Positions 11,466 through 21,760 of a stretch of 64,000 bases of DNA are shown here, one piece after another (position 1 is the first letter of the stretch; each line of letters begins with the position of its first letter). The stretch is from the NCBI GenBank assembly GCA_031002005.1, contig CM061920.1, positions 112,892,095-112,956,094 on the forward strand, written 5' to 3'. The notes beneath the pieces are model-generated. The model did not search any database. It saw only the letters and a program-made list of their open reading frames with translations, and had not been told where the DNA came from. The translations under genes and the position numbers were made by a program. Origin of the DNA: Vandiemenella viatica. Taxonomy: Eukaryota > Arthropoda > Insecta > Orthoptera > Morabidae.

Positions 11466-12992
11466 TCTTATATTTATATAAAAATAGACGTGTGTTTTCA
11501 TATATTTCACTTTTCAGCCACCACTACCAAGCACAGATGACTGTTCTTTGTGTGTGGAAGTGGCAGGGAGTTTCCTGTCATGCACAACATTGGCCAAATG
11601 TCAATAGCTGTGGCAATATGATGATTAAAGTTGCCAATGCAGGGAGTTTTCATGTTTCGACCAAAAATTTGAGTCTTCTTATAGTTCTCATTCATGCCAC
11701 AACTACATAGTGTAGACCATTGGTATTTGTGTGTGGTAGTAGAATTGTGTCCCCTGTTGTGCACTATGGTTGTTAGATGTCGGTAGCTATGGGGATGTGC
11801 GAGATATAGGGGTTGAAAGTGGTCGACCTGCGGCAATTTCATATTTCTGCCAAAGACGCATGTTTCATGGTGTATCACTTTTCAGCGAAAACTATCTATC
11901 GCAGATCACTGGCGTTTGAGTGTGGTAGTAACACAGAGTCACCTTTCGATCACAACATCAGCTGAATTTCAGTAACTGTGGTAGTGTGGGAGATATGGTA
12001 GTTGAAAGTGGTAGATCAAGGATATTTTCATATGTCGACGAAAGACATGTGCCTCCACATTTGACACTTTTCTGCCACAACTACCTAGCATAGAGCATTG
12101 GTGTTTATGTGTGGTAGTAGAATCATGTCTCCTGTCATTCACTACGGTTGTTAGATGTCGGTAGCTATGGGGGTGAGCGAATTATGGTGGTTGAAAGTGG
12201 TCGACCTGCGGCAATTTCATATTTCTGCCAAAGATGCATGTTTCATGGTATTTCACTTTTCAGCGAAAACTATCTGTCGCAGATCACTTGCGTTTGGGTG
12301 TGGTAGTAACACAGAGTCACCTTTCTATCACAAGATTGGCCGAATTTCAGTAACTTTGCTTTTTTGGGAGATATGGTGGTTGAAAGTGGCCAGTCAAGGA
12401 TATTTTCGTATTTCGACAAAAGACATGTGTCTCCGCATATGTCACTTTTCTGGCACAACTACCTAGTATAGTGCATTCTTGTTTGTATGTGGTAGTAGAA
12501 TCGTGTCTCCTGTCATTCACTATGGTTGTTAGATGTCGGTAGCTGTGGGGGTGTGGGAGATATGGGGGTTGAAAGTGGTCGACCTGCGGCAATTTCATAT
12601 TTCTGCCAAAGAAGCATGTTTCATGGTGTATCACTTTTCAGTGAAAACTGTCTATTGCAGATCACTGGCGTTTGTGTGTGATAGTAACACTGAGTCATTC
12701 ATCGATTGCAACGTTGGCCGAATTTCAGTAACTGTGGTAGTGTGGGAGATATGTTGCTTAACTGTGGTAGTGTGGGAGATATGTTGCTTGAAAGTGGTAG
12801 ATCAAGGATATTTCCGTATTTCATCCAAAGACAGGTGTATCCATAAATTTTACTTTGCTGTCTGAACAACATATCGCATTTGTGTGTGGTAATAGCATCG
12901 CATCTCCCATCATGCACTATGGATGTTAGATGTCCAGTAGCTGTCAATACAAATTCTTTACAAACACGAACGAAGTCATCGGTACCAGCTAT
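11466..12992 (+). mobile_element. Helitron-1, non-autonomous, with internal satellite
   Basis: The 5' end is TCTTATATTTATATAAAAA, inserted after an A. The 3' end carries ACGAACGAAGTC, a degenerate hairpin, and CAGCTAT followed by T. The element sits between A and T with no target duplication, and LINE-A RT resumes directly after it (NILPLPSIY). The second copy at 18403-19491 preserves a perfect 3' hairpin and CTAG. No Rep/helicase is encoded. The interior is almost wholly tandem repeat. Confidence 0.82.
11520..12930 (+). repeat. Dimeric tandem repeats, period about 378 bp, inside Helitron-1
   Basis: Two related half-units of about 190 bp alternate. One carries GTGTGGTAGTAGAAT (about 11731, 12107 and 12486), the other GTGTGGTAGTAACAC (about 11919, 12298 and 12676). 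Each is followed by GAGATATGG, GTTGAAAGTGG and CACTTTTC blocks. A small 37-bp duplication (TTAACTGTGGTAGTGTGGG) lies at about 12738-12787. Open frames read across these units are an effect of the repetition and are not genes. Confidence 0.85.
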
Positions 12993-13430
12993 TATATGAA
13001 TATTCTTCCACTACCTAGCATTTACATCTTTGAAACCATTATGTTTTTTGGAAATAAAGGTAAAGATGCAGCTCTAAAAACAAATAATGAGGTACATGAT
13101 CATTTCACGAGGAAACAATCAGATTTGCATATTATGCGTACAAAAACAAAAATGTATCAAAATGGAACATTTCACATAGGGATTAAGCTTTTTAATAAAT
13201 TACCACTTAATGTAAAAGCAACAACAGAAAAGGGAATTTTTGAGAAATTGTTGATGTCATACCTTCAATACCACTCATTCTACTCTGTATAAGAATATTT
13301 GAATTGTATGAGTTAATTTAATGAAAATAATGTAATGTAAATAATTTAATGTAAATCATTGTCTCATATCATTGTGTATAAAGTATATGATTTAGAGGAC
13401 AAATAAAATACTACTACTACTACTACTGGA
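12993..13430 (+). pseudogene. LINE-A RT C-terminus, 3' UTR and (TAC)n tail
   Basis: It resumes with NILPLPSIYIFETIMF and ends at 13290-13292 after LLMSYLQYHSFYSV. That terminus is shared with LINE-B (NSFYSVEEF), LINE-C (NPFYSVKEF) and LINE-D (NSFYSIQEF). A short AT-rich 3' UTR follows, then TAC repeats. It lacks the ATCCC/GGGAT stem-loop of the other three families. Confidence 0.88.
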
Positions 13431-14507
13431 TGCTCTCTATACATCTTTTGTTATGAAATAACAAAATTCTAGGTTACCTGACAAAGCACTGAATTAAGAA
13501 AACTTCTTCCATTAGAAAGTGACCAGTTGTGTGCACTTGTAAAATAAACTGACCATAAATACCTTTCCTATTGTTTTCTTTCAGGGACCTCGCCCGATCA
13601 CTATAAACTTGATCAAAAATCTTCGCAAGTTCTTACATCTTTCCTTTTCATGATTCAAATCCATATTACAACATTTGAATGGCTGACACAGTTAGATGTG
13701 GCTGTAATATGGCATCAGTAAAAGCAAATACATAATGACATACATTATGCCATGGAATATTAGTTTTAATACTAGTCCAGGTAGCATATATTGCAATCAG
13801 TGAGGAACAAATTTCATTCAAACGAAGTAAAACATATTTCATTATTTTTTTTAAAAAAAACTTAAACTACATATGTGCTCTGCTATAATGTAGTAACAGC
13901 TCTCAAACCTAAACTTTAAATGGAATTGTGTTTTATGAAGCATTTGTAGCAAGCTAGAGTTTGATTGAATACGATCTTCTGTGTTTGTCTTGCAATTTAC
14001 TGTAAATCAGTGTAAATGGACTTTGCTTTATGAAAAGAAATATGTAAATATTGTGTTATATGTTTAAGGACAGAACTATGCAAGAGAATTGCTTAAATGT
14101 GTGTAATTCCAAGTATTAGGTGAACTATATTGTTGAAAGGACAATTTACTACGGTTTAAAACAATTTATGTGGAAAATTTTGTGTTTAAATAACTTTAAT
14201 TTTAATTTCTTACCATTTCATAATGATTGTGAATGATTACATATTAATTCTGATTGTTTCTAATATGTTTTTAATAGTTTAATTATTGTTAAAGTTCAAG
14301 ACATATTTGTCAGAGGCCTTTGTAATGTTCTAGAACTTTCAATGAAACATAAATAAGGCAAGTGGCAGATACAGTTTGTACTTTGACAGTTTTAAAGAGA
14401 CAGTTTTTCGACACAGTTTATGGACAGAGTTTACATATACTGTGAGTGTGTATGGCAATATTGTCTTTAGAAGAAGTGTTAGATATAATTGTTGGAGTTT
14501 ATGAATA
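13431..14507. other. No gene recognised
   Basis: AT-rich DNA with only short open frames and no motif or repeat I can name. It ends at the 8-bp target of hAT-2. Confidence 0.5.
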
Positions 14508-14515
14508 CATGTGAC

Positions 14516-17151
14516 CAGTGGCGGCCCTAGCAAATTTTTCAGGTGGTGCGAGATCTCATTGTGGCACCCCAAATGTGCAATCGCTTATTCATCATTAAGG
14601 TGTTCCTATAGACAGAGTGAAGACAACATACATGTTTTTTACATCCTACTGAACTTATAAACGTAAAAGTTTGTTTACTTGGATGTTTTTACTGTTTCAC
14701 GTTGAAACGGCTGAAAGGCTTAAGATAAAATTTGGAATAATGTTATTGGCTATGTACTTTTATCCCGATCGAAAAAGTAGTTCCTGTGGGATTCAAATAC
14801 AAATAATGACTGGTTTGTGAATTCCACATGAGCAAAGCCGCGGGCAGAAGATAGTCTTTATATATTGATAATAGACTAATTCAAAACTCAGAAATATTAA
14901 TATAGGATAGCAGCGGTTTGAATGAGAAACAACAGCAAATATGGAACACACTATGTATAAAAAGGTTTATTTACTATGGCGTACACAATGCTCATATCAC
15001 GTATATGTCAAATTTACATAATTTTAATTTTTGTTTTCAACAAACAAATGAGGAAATAAATTCATAACTAAAAGACCTAGATCTTCATCGCTTTTGTGCT
15101 TTGGCAATATTATTTTCTATAGATAAAATTGAAATATCTGACAGTATATCTAGAGTCTGCATTTCCGGTAAATAAGTTTGATAAGTTTTAATTTACAGAA
15201 ACTTTGTTCTCCTTTAGCGACAGTTACAAGTATGGTTAGCAAAATTCGAAGTGCTGTCCACACATTCGAAAATATATCCTGCCAACCATTTTGTTTCATT
15301 AGTTGAACTTTCATCATTATTTCCGCTGATTCAAGCCCCATCAACAACAGTTTCAGTCAGAAAGTTTCTAACCAATTCACAACCAGATATGTCATATTTT
15401 TCTCCATCAGTTAAACTTATTTCCAAATCTGCACAGGATGATTCCAATTCGGTCTTTTCAGAATTTTTTTGATAATACGTATCATTAAATTTGGATAGTT
15501 GTGTAAACTGAGTGACCAATTAATTCTCAATTGTATCGATGATATCCTAAAACACGTTGATTGTAAACAATTCTTCTGGATCTATTGCTATCTCGTCTAC
15601 GGCCTCGTACTAAAAAAAATCTCTGCTTTCTTTAGGATCTGACTGGCTTGATAATAGGACATGGCCCAGTCTGAAAAGTATTTTTTCTAGCAGTTATCAG
15701 AGCAGACGAATAACCAGGGTACTTTTCCTCAACTTCGATCTGGTTCCCTGCAATTGTGAAGCATTTCAAAAATCCTCTTTCAGTCCACATAGACTTGCTT
15801 ACAATATTTACTTGAAACAACTGAATTATTCGTTTCCAGAATCGCGTCACGAACTGATGATTAGTGATAGCGAACTCCAGTAACCCTAGAAACTCTATTC
15901 TCCAAACGAGAAGTGCTTGGATACCATTTCCCATCGCTGTGGCGATTGAGATAATAGAACAAATATTCTTTAAACAAATTCGGACAAGTAAACTGATTTA
16001 ATTGATGTTTTGGCATCACCTACTATCGCCAGATGTAGTGACAGCTACATGGAGGGAAAAATGCTGTAAGATATTCGTTCAGAATTCTGTTGTGGACACC
16101 TTTGTTTCCTCCTGATGTATTTGATCCATTGTCATATCTTTGGCCTCGACATTCTTCTACTTCCAAATCGAACTTTTGCGAAGTATAATCGATAAACAGG
16201 GCAGTGAGACCAGCTCCCAGTTGCCTAAGAGTCACTTACCAGGTTGTAAGCAACGGAACATTCATGCACTTTGAATTCATTAGTGTCAACAAAAGCAACA
16301 ATAAAGATAATAATTGTTCGACGTGACTGACATCATGATATTCGGTATGATGGAAAAGTATTTAGATAACTTATCCACAGTCAAAATTTTATCACAAACT
16401 TCATTTATTTTGAATACATTTGCCAAAATAACAGATATTAGTCTCCTTATTGGCAATGCGGCGTAGGTGCTCTATCATTGCAGGATCATATTTTCCTATT
16501 ATTTGCAATAAACCCAGGAAGTTACTATTATTAGAAGTTTCAGATACAGCTAAATCTTCTCGTACATGCTGCTCTTTATCCGTCATGAGCCTCGTCTGAA
16601 GGATTTCTATTGAATAAGTTTTCTCCTGTTGCGGGTGGATCTAGTTCTTGTGATGACGATTCAGATGACTTTGAAACTCTAAAAAAAATTCCAAGCAATT
16701 TTAAAGCATTCACAGATTCACCTTTTTTTTCAGGTAGCACATGTCATGTCTGTAATGGGTAAATATTTACAATATAAATGGTAGTTGCAATAACTGAAGG
16801 TCTAACATGGTAGAAATAGATAAGTAGGTTGAATCTAGCCCCATGCACATGCACCCGCATGCGAATGAACTCCAAGACTACAGCCGAAGAGACAGGAAAC
16901 AGGTGTTAGTCGGGTTGTGATGTTTTTGATATGAGTAAGTCAAGCTGACTCGATTCTGTGAGGACATACGACTACGCACTAAGCTGTAGCTCTTATGTGT
17001 ATAAACTACTCTGGATAATTAGTGTGCTAAAATCATATGTGAACAGCAAGCTGGGTTATTATAGAATTTATTTTTTGCACAGACCATCTCTCGCTGCATT
17101 TTCGGCGCCCGGTGCGGTCGCACCGCTCGCACCGCCCTAGGGCCGCCCCTG
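14516..17151 (-). mobile_element. hAT-2 DNA transposon, 2.6 kb
   Basis: Inverted ends CAGTGGCGGCCCTAG at 14516 and CAGGGGCGGCCCTAG read inward from 17151, with the exact 8-bp duplication CATGTGAC at 14508-14515 and 17152-17159. A decayed transposase occupies the middle on the minus strand. The ends resemble those of hAT-1, but the interior differs, so these are related but separate families. Confidence 0.93.
15150..16690 (-). pseudogene. hAT transposase (ZMYM1/DUF4371-like), decayed
   Basis: The pieces read in the expected order from right to left. In 16401-16586, NNSNFLGLLQIIGKYDPAM matches the N-terminal DUF4371-type block. In 16023-16235, LEVEECRGQRYDNGSNTSG followed by FFPPCSCHYIW matches the central catalytic block. 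15632-15934 and 15331-15519 give helical middle parts. In 15150-15347, VTVAKGEQSFCKLKLIK matches the C-terminal hAT dimerisation domain. Stops and frameshifts separate the pieces. Length from first to last motif (about 1.5 kb) is close to a full transposase, so decay here is mainly point mutation rather than deletion. Confidence 0.85.
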
Positions 17152-17159
17152 CATGTGAC

Positions 17160-17754
17160 TAGTATCTTTGAAGTTCGATATGCTTATAAAAATAAAAACA
17201 AGTTAAAATTTGAACTGTTTCATGGACTAGTTATTTCTTATATTAATCAACCACAAGACATCTAACAATGTCAAATGCCAGTTGTCATTTGGAACCAGCC
17301 TAAATATCAATCCCATGGAAATCTCCACTGACATTGTTGTCCGAAAATTGAAGCATCTGTCTTACACATCTATGGGTTAAGAATTTATCAAAAAAATACA
17401 TAGAACAAACATAATACTTGAAGAGCTACAAATTATTTTATGATAAATTTAAAGGCAAAATATACTTTCCTTTCAGGATTTTGGCAATTCATTTCTTTCC
17501 TGATGCTTAACTAATTAAATTTTTTATTAAATAACATGCATAACCTAGAACAATATCTCTAACCATTGTTAGCTGGGCAGAGAAGGCAGAAATTGTGACA
17601 TCACAGTGTTCCAGACATTCCTACAACATGATCAAGATTAGCGTTTTGTTAGTTTAGGTGTTAAGATGGTGTCTGTACCATAATAATTCAATTGTTGTAT
17701 GAAAATTTCATTTTTTTTTAACTGCTAAACGTATCGCAACAGTGAGGTCTTTAG
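17160..17754. other. No gene recognised
   Basis: AT-rich DNA continuing the pre-insertion sequence around hAT-2. Nothing recognisable. Confidence 0.5.
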
Positions 17755-17950
17755 AGACTGGAAAGGGTGGGGGCAAGAAATGGGAAGGAATTTGGCCATG
17801 GCCTTTTTAAGGAAGCATCCTGGCATTTGCCCTGAGTGATTTGGGAAACCATGGGAAACCCAAATCTGGATGCCCGGACAGGGATTTGAACCGGTGTCCT
17901 CCCGAATGCGAGGCCAGAACGCTATCCGTTACACCAACACGCTCAGCCAT
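17755..17950 (-). mobile_element. SINE-V copy 1 (tRNA-derived)
   Basis: Read on the minus strand, the B box GGTTCAAATCC lies near 17884-17894, preceded by the tRNA-like head (17895-17950). The body contains GTTTCCCAAATCACTCAGG. The same head and body recur at 55430-55635 in the same orientation, which supports a repeat family. I recall similar sequences from orthopteran genomes; that is memory, not a search. Confidence 0.75.
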
Positions 17951-18402
17951 GATCAGCACAGTATTATCATTTAATATTCCCAAAGGCAGTTATTCCATTT
18001 CATTTCTTCTAAAATATTGTCAGTGAATGTAAATATATCTTGTTCCCTTGAATAAGCCATTATAAAACAGAGATTTTTTTCTTGGTAAGACTTTTTTTTT
18101 TTTTTTTCTAAATGGAGCACTGCTTTTATAAAAGTTTGGGCATACATTGTTTGTAATGAAATAGGGAGTTAATTAAATTTTCCCATTTCTTTTTAGAATG
18201 GCTGTATATACAACACACTGAAGCCTATCTAAAAGGGTTCCTTAAGTAGACATGTATTAAACAGGTAACATGGTATATCACCTAATGAATTTTGAATAAT
18301 AAGTGAAGCCAGTTATTATTACTATTAATTTAATTGCTATAGAACACACACACAAAGGTGGCAATTCCCTCAGTCACCTCATTACCACTTTTTATTTTCT
18401 AA
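17951..18402. other. No gene recognised
   Basis: AT-rich with a T tract near 18093-18108. The last 60 bp may be 3' UTR of LINE-F, split off by Helitron-2 (GGTGGCAATT is also found near the LINE-F 3' end at 33579). Confidence 0.35.
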
Positions 18403-19491
18403 CTAGCTGGTGCCCACGACTTCGTTCGTGTTTGTAAAGAATTTGGATTGACAGCTACTGACATCTAACCACCATAGTGCACAATTGGAGACTCGATGCT
18501 ATTACCACACACAAATGCCAGTAATCTGCACTATGTAGTTCAGGCAGCAAAGAAAAATATACGGACACACGTCTTTGGTCGGAATATGAAAATACTCTTG
18601 ATCGGCCTCTTTCAACCACCATATCTCCCACACTCCCACAGTTACCGAAATTCAGCCAATGATGTGATCGGTGGGAGATTCTGTGCTACTACCAGACACA
18701 AACACCAGTTATCTGTGATAGATAGTTTTGGCTGAAAAGTGATATACCATGACACATACGTTATTGGTAGAAATATGAAAGTGCAGCACGTCGACCACTT
18801 TCAACCACCATATCTCTCGCACCCCCATAGCTACTGACATCTAACCACCATAGTACATGACATGAGAAATAATACCACTACTACACACAAACACCAATGG
18901 TCTATGCTATGTAGTTGTGGCAGTGACATATATGCAGACACATGTCTTTGGTTCGAAATATGAAAATGCCCTGCATCGACCATTTTTATCCCATCATATC
19001 TCCCACATCCCCACAGCTATTGACATTGGGCCAACTCCATGCTACTTCCACACACAAAGACCAGTCATCTGCAATAGATAGTTTTGGCTGAAAAGTGATA
19101 CATCATGACACATATGTTTTTGGTAGAAATATGAAAGTGCCACCATATCTCACACTCCCATAGTTACTGACATCTAACCACCCTAGTACATTACAGGAAA
19201 CACGATACCACTACTTCACACAAACACTAATGGTCTACGCTATGTAGTTGTGGCAGCAGAGTGACGTATACAGAAACACATGTCTTTGGTCGAAATACGA
19301 AAATGCCCTTCATCAATCACTTTTAACCATCATATCTCCCACATCCCCACAGCTATCGACATTCAGCCAATGTTGTGCATGACAGGAAACTCCATGCTAC
19401 TTCCACACCCAAAGACCAGTGATCTGTGCTAGGTTGTGGTGGCTGAAAAGTGAAATATAGGAAAACACACGTCTATTATCTTATGTAATTT
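18403..19491 (-). mobile_element. Helitron-2, inverted copy of Helitron-1
   Basis: The 3' end on the minus strand is intact: a 5-bp stem hairpin, CACGAACGAAGTCGTG, lies 8 bases before CTAG, followed by T. The 5' region (TAGACGTGTGTTTTC) matches Helitron-1 but the first 15 or so bases differ, so the exact 5' end is unclear. The interior holds about three degenerate copies of the same dimeric satellite. It appears to sit in the 3' UTR of the minus-strand LINE-F. Confidence 0.78.
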
Positions 19492-19576
19492 GAGTGTTAA
19501 ATTCTGACCCTCTACTTTTGAAATTTATGAATTTTAATTTTAAATTTCTTCAGCATTTTTGTAAATTATTCATCAC

Positions 19577-20165
19577 TTTACAATACAATACAATACAATA
19601 CAATACATTCATTTTCCATTGATCCCAATATAAGAGACTGGCTCTGTGGGATGTGGAAAGTTGTCAATTTACAGATAATCAGTTGCATAACAAAATAATA
19701 AGTACACCACGAGATGTACAGTCATAGTATACATGGTACATTAAACACTTCCATTACAAAATAATACATACACCAGAAGATGTACAGTCATAGGATATAT
19801 GGTACATTAAAAAAAAAAAAAAAAAAAAAAATTAACAAAATAATACATACACCACAAGATGTACAGTCGTAACATATATGGTACTATAAACAATTACATA
19901 ACAAACTAAATACATACACCAGGAGATGTACAGTCATAGCATACATGGTAAATTAATTATTTGAACTATATTTACACAAGATACTGGCAGTTATTTTTAA
20001 GAGACCTTAGAAATAAATTCTTCGACAGAGTAGAAGGAGTTGTCAATTAAAAATTCTTTCAATTTTTTCCTGAATTTATTCTTATCATCTACTAGACATT
20101 TAATATGTGTTGGGAGCATATTGAAGATATGTATCCCTGAATATACTTGTGATTTCTGTTCCAGT
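19577..20165 (-). mobile_element. LINE-B copy 2, 3' end
   Basis: The TTGTA tail is seen as ACAAT repeats at 19577-19604. The terminal stem-loop is at 19619-19655 and four tandem units lie at about 19676-19960. The last coding part reads YSGIHIFNMLPTHIKCL, then LKEFLIDNSFYSVEEFIS. It is 5'-truncated near 20165, where LINE-F context resumes (TTCCAGTTCCTGACA). A 30-base A run at 19808-19837 lies within the repeat array. Confidence 0.9.
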
Positions 20166-21084
20166 TCCTGACACCCTTACCAACAAAAGAAAATTTGTCC
20201 CTCCTTTATGGATGATACTGAGTGTTGGCTTGTGGTCATGGTATATTTTCCCTTCCATGCACTATTCCTAATACTTTGACCAATATTCTTCCAACCCCCA
20301 TCACCAACATTTGCCTCCGTAAATTCCCAGCATACTATTCATCCTCCTCCCATCTTCCAATGACTCCCAATCCAGCTTCTTTATCATATCTATCAGTGAC
20401 TGGGTCCTGTGATAATTTCCACAAACAAATCTAGCTGCTCTTCTTTGCACACCCTCATACTCCAGTATTTTATACCCGAAATGTGGGTTCCAAATTACAT
20501 CATCATATTCAAACAATGGTCTAACCAAAGCTTTGTAACACAAGTCCCTAACTTCACAGCAACATCTTCTCATCACCCACTGCAGTAAATGAAGGATTTT
20601 GTAACCTTTTCCTACAACTTACCCAATGTGCTCTTCCCAGTTGAGTTTATTATCATATGTTATGCCAAGATATTTACACTACAAGCCTTCAACAAGAATT
20701 TCTGGCCCCACCCTATAATCTTTAGTTCTTTTAATAGTGTACCTAATAATCTGACTCCTCTTGACATTTATCATCAATCCATGCTGATATATACATTTAA
20801 ATATTCTATCCAGGTCACCCGGCAGCTATTCACAGTCATCTCCTGTTTTGATCCTATTATATACTATCATGTCATCTGCTGACAGCCTAAATTCTGACCG
20901 TTGACACAATCATTCATTAGAATTATGAACATCAATGGTCTCAACACTAATCTGTGGCATTCCCATATTTACTTCCATCTTTTTTGATGATGTAACTCTA
21001 ACATTTTGCATTCTGGTTTTTAAAAATTCCTCTACCCGGCAAGTAACTTTTCATCCAATCCAATAGTTTTCAGTTTTTTAAAAA
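20166..21084 (-). pseudogene. LINE-F RT palm and thumb
   Basis: From the right: WMKSYLPGRGIF, a degraded PQGS block (WECHRLVLRPLMFIILMND), and SADDM, which corresponds to the catalytic ADD motif. Then come the thumb region CYKALVRPLFEYDDVIWNP and the conserved VQRRAARFVCGNYHRTQS (20301-20576). Stops are frequent. The block VQRRAARFV is characteristic of CR1/Jockey-type ORF2 C-termini. Confidence 0.8.
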
Positions 21085-21316
21085 AAACATTTACTATTAA
21101 TATAAATAAGTTTTAATTGTGATGGAGCTAACACTACAGTGTCAATGTCCCTAGACATCTAATGACCAATTTCTTTTTAAATTATATTTTGTAATTGGAG
21201 TGTTAAATTCCTCCCCCAATTACTTTTCTGATTTACAGATTTTAATTTTAAATTCTTTGAGCATTTTTGGTAAATTATTCATCATCTCACTTGGTAATTT
21301 GCTATGGCTCAATCTC
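21085..21316 (-). mobile_element. LINE-F 3' end inserted into LINE-F RT
   Basis: The fragment starts with SKLPSEMMNNLPKMLKEF and runs through its stop and about 100 bp of 3' UTR. It lies exactly where the surrounding RT breaks between LDLSKEF and KKLKTIGL. Read straight through, it gives a false RT to C-terminus fusion. A simple self-family insertion explains it better. Confidence 0.65.
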
Positions 21317-21760
21317 CCAAATTCCTTAGAAAGATCTAGTGTTGCACTATCAAATTGGCCTCCCTTCTCCAATTCAATCAAAATGTGTTGCATATAACCC
21401 TCAACCCACCATTTAGATTCACATGAATATCCTTGCCTAAAGCCATATTGACTATCTGCAAACCAGTTTCTTTTCTGACAGACATTTCTGATATGGTTGC
21501 ATATCAATGACACCATCATTTTCACTCTCACTGATGTAGAAAATGACAGAGCATTTAGTTTAACTCTATTTGTCACCCCTTCCTTATGAACTGGTATTAT
21601 GATTGCTGTTTTCCAGTCATCTGGTAAGCAGAAAGACTCCAGACTCACGTTAAATAAAATTTCACAGTAAGGTACAAAATTGTATCCCATAATTTTCAAT
21701 ACATTTGTAGTAGTATTATCTACACTGGCCCCTTTACTTTTTTTAGCTTTCCAAGTTACT
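21316..21760 (-). pseudogene. LINE-F RT fingers
   Basis: It contains SFCLPDDWKTAIIIPVHKEG, FADSQYGFRQGYSCESK and motif A as ATLDLSKEF. The plus copy reads NCCLPEDWKSAIVLLVYKKG at the same place. One open run of 159 codons spans the fingers and the inserted 3' fragment. The RT is inactive because the palm lies beyond the insertion and has stops. Confidence 0.82.

Larger units (their letters stand above)
1140..13430 (+). mobile_element. LINE-A: old CR1/Jockey-group LINE broken into five pieces
   Basis: One plus-strand LINE can be followed through four insertions: endonuclease 1140-1426 and 1873-2685, linker 4773-5210, reverse transcriptase 10297-11465 and RT C-terminus 12993-13292. A 3' UTR and a (TAC)n tail at about 13409-13428 follow. 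The pieces read in order and resume the same protein context after each insertion; for example, PLFK before the Helitron continues as NILPLPSIY after it. Without the insertions the element is about 3.1 kb. It has many stops and frameshifts and is the oldest layer in this part of the window. The 5' limit is uncertain. Confidence 0.85.

Noticed and set aside
11507..12634. Several 60-120 codon frames on both strands in the satellite region
   Set aside because: They repeat the same peptides with the satellite period and have no starts or context as genes.
11520..12930. Regular tandem repeats that could look like a CRISPR array
   Set aside because: Units are about 190/378 bp, have no unique spacers, and lie inside a eukaryotic Helitron.
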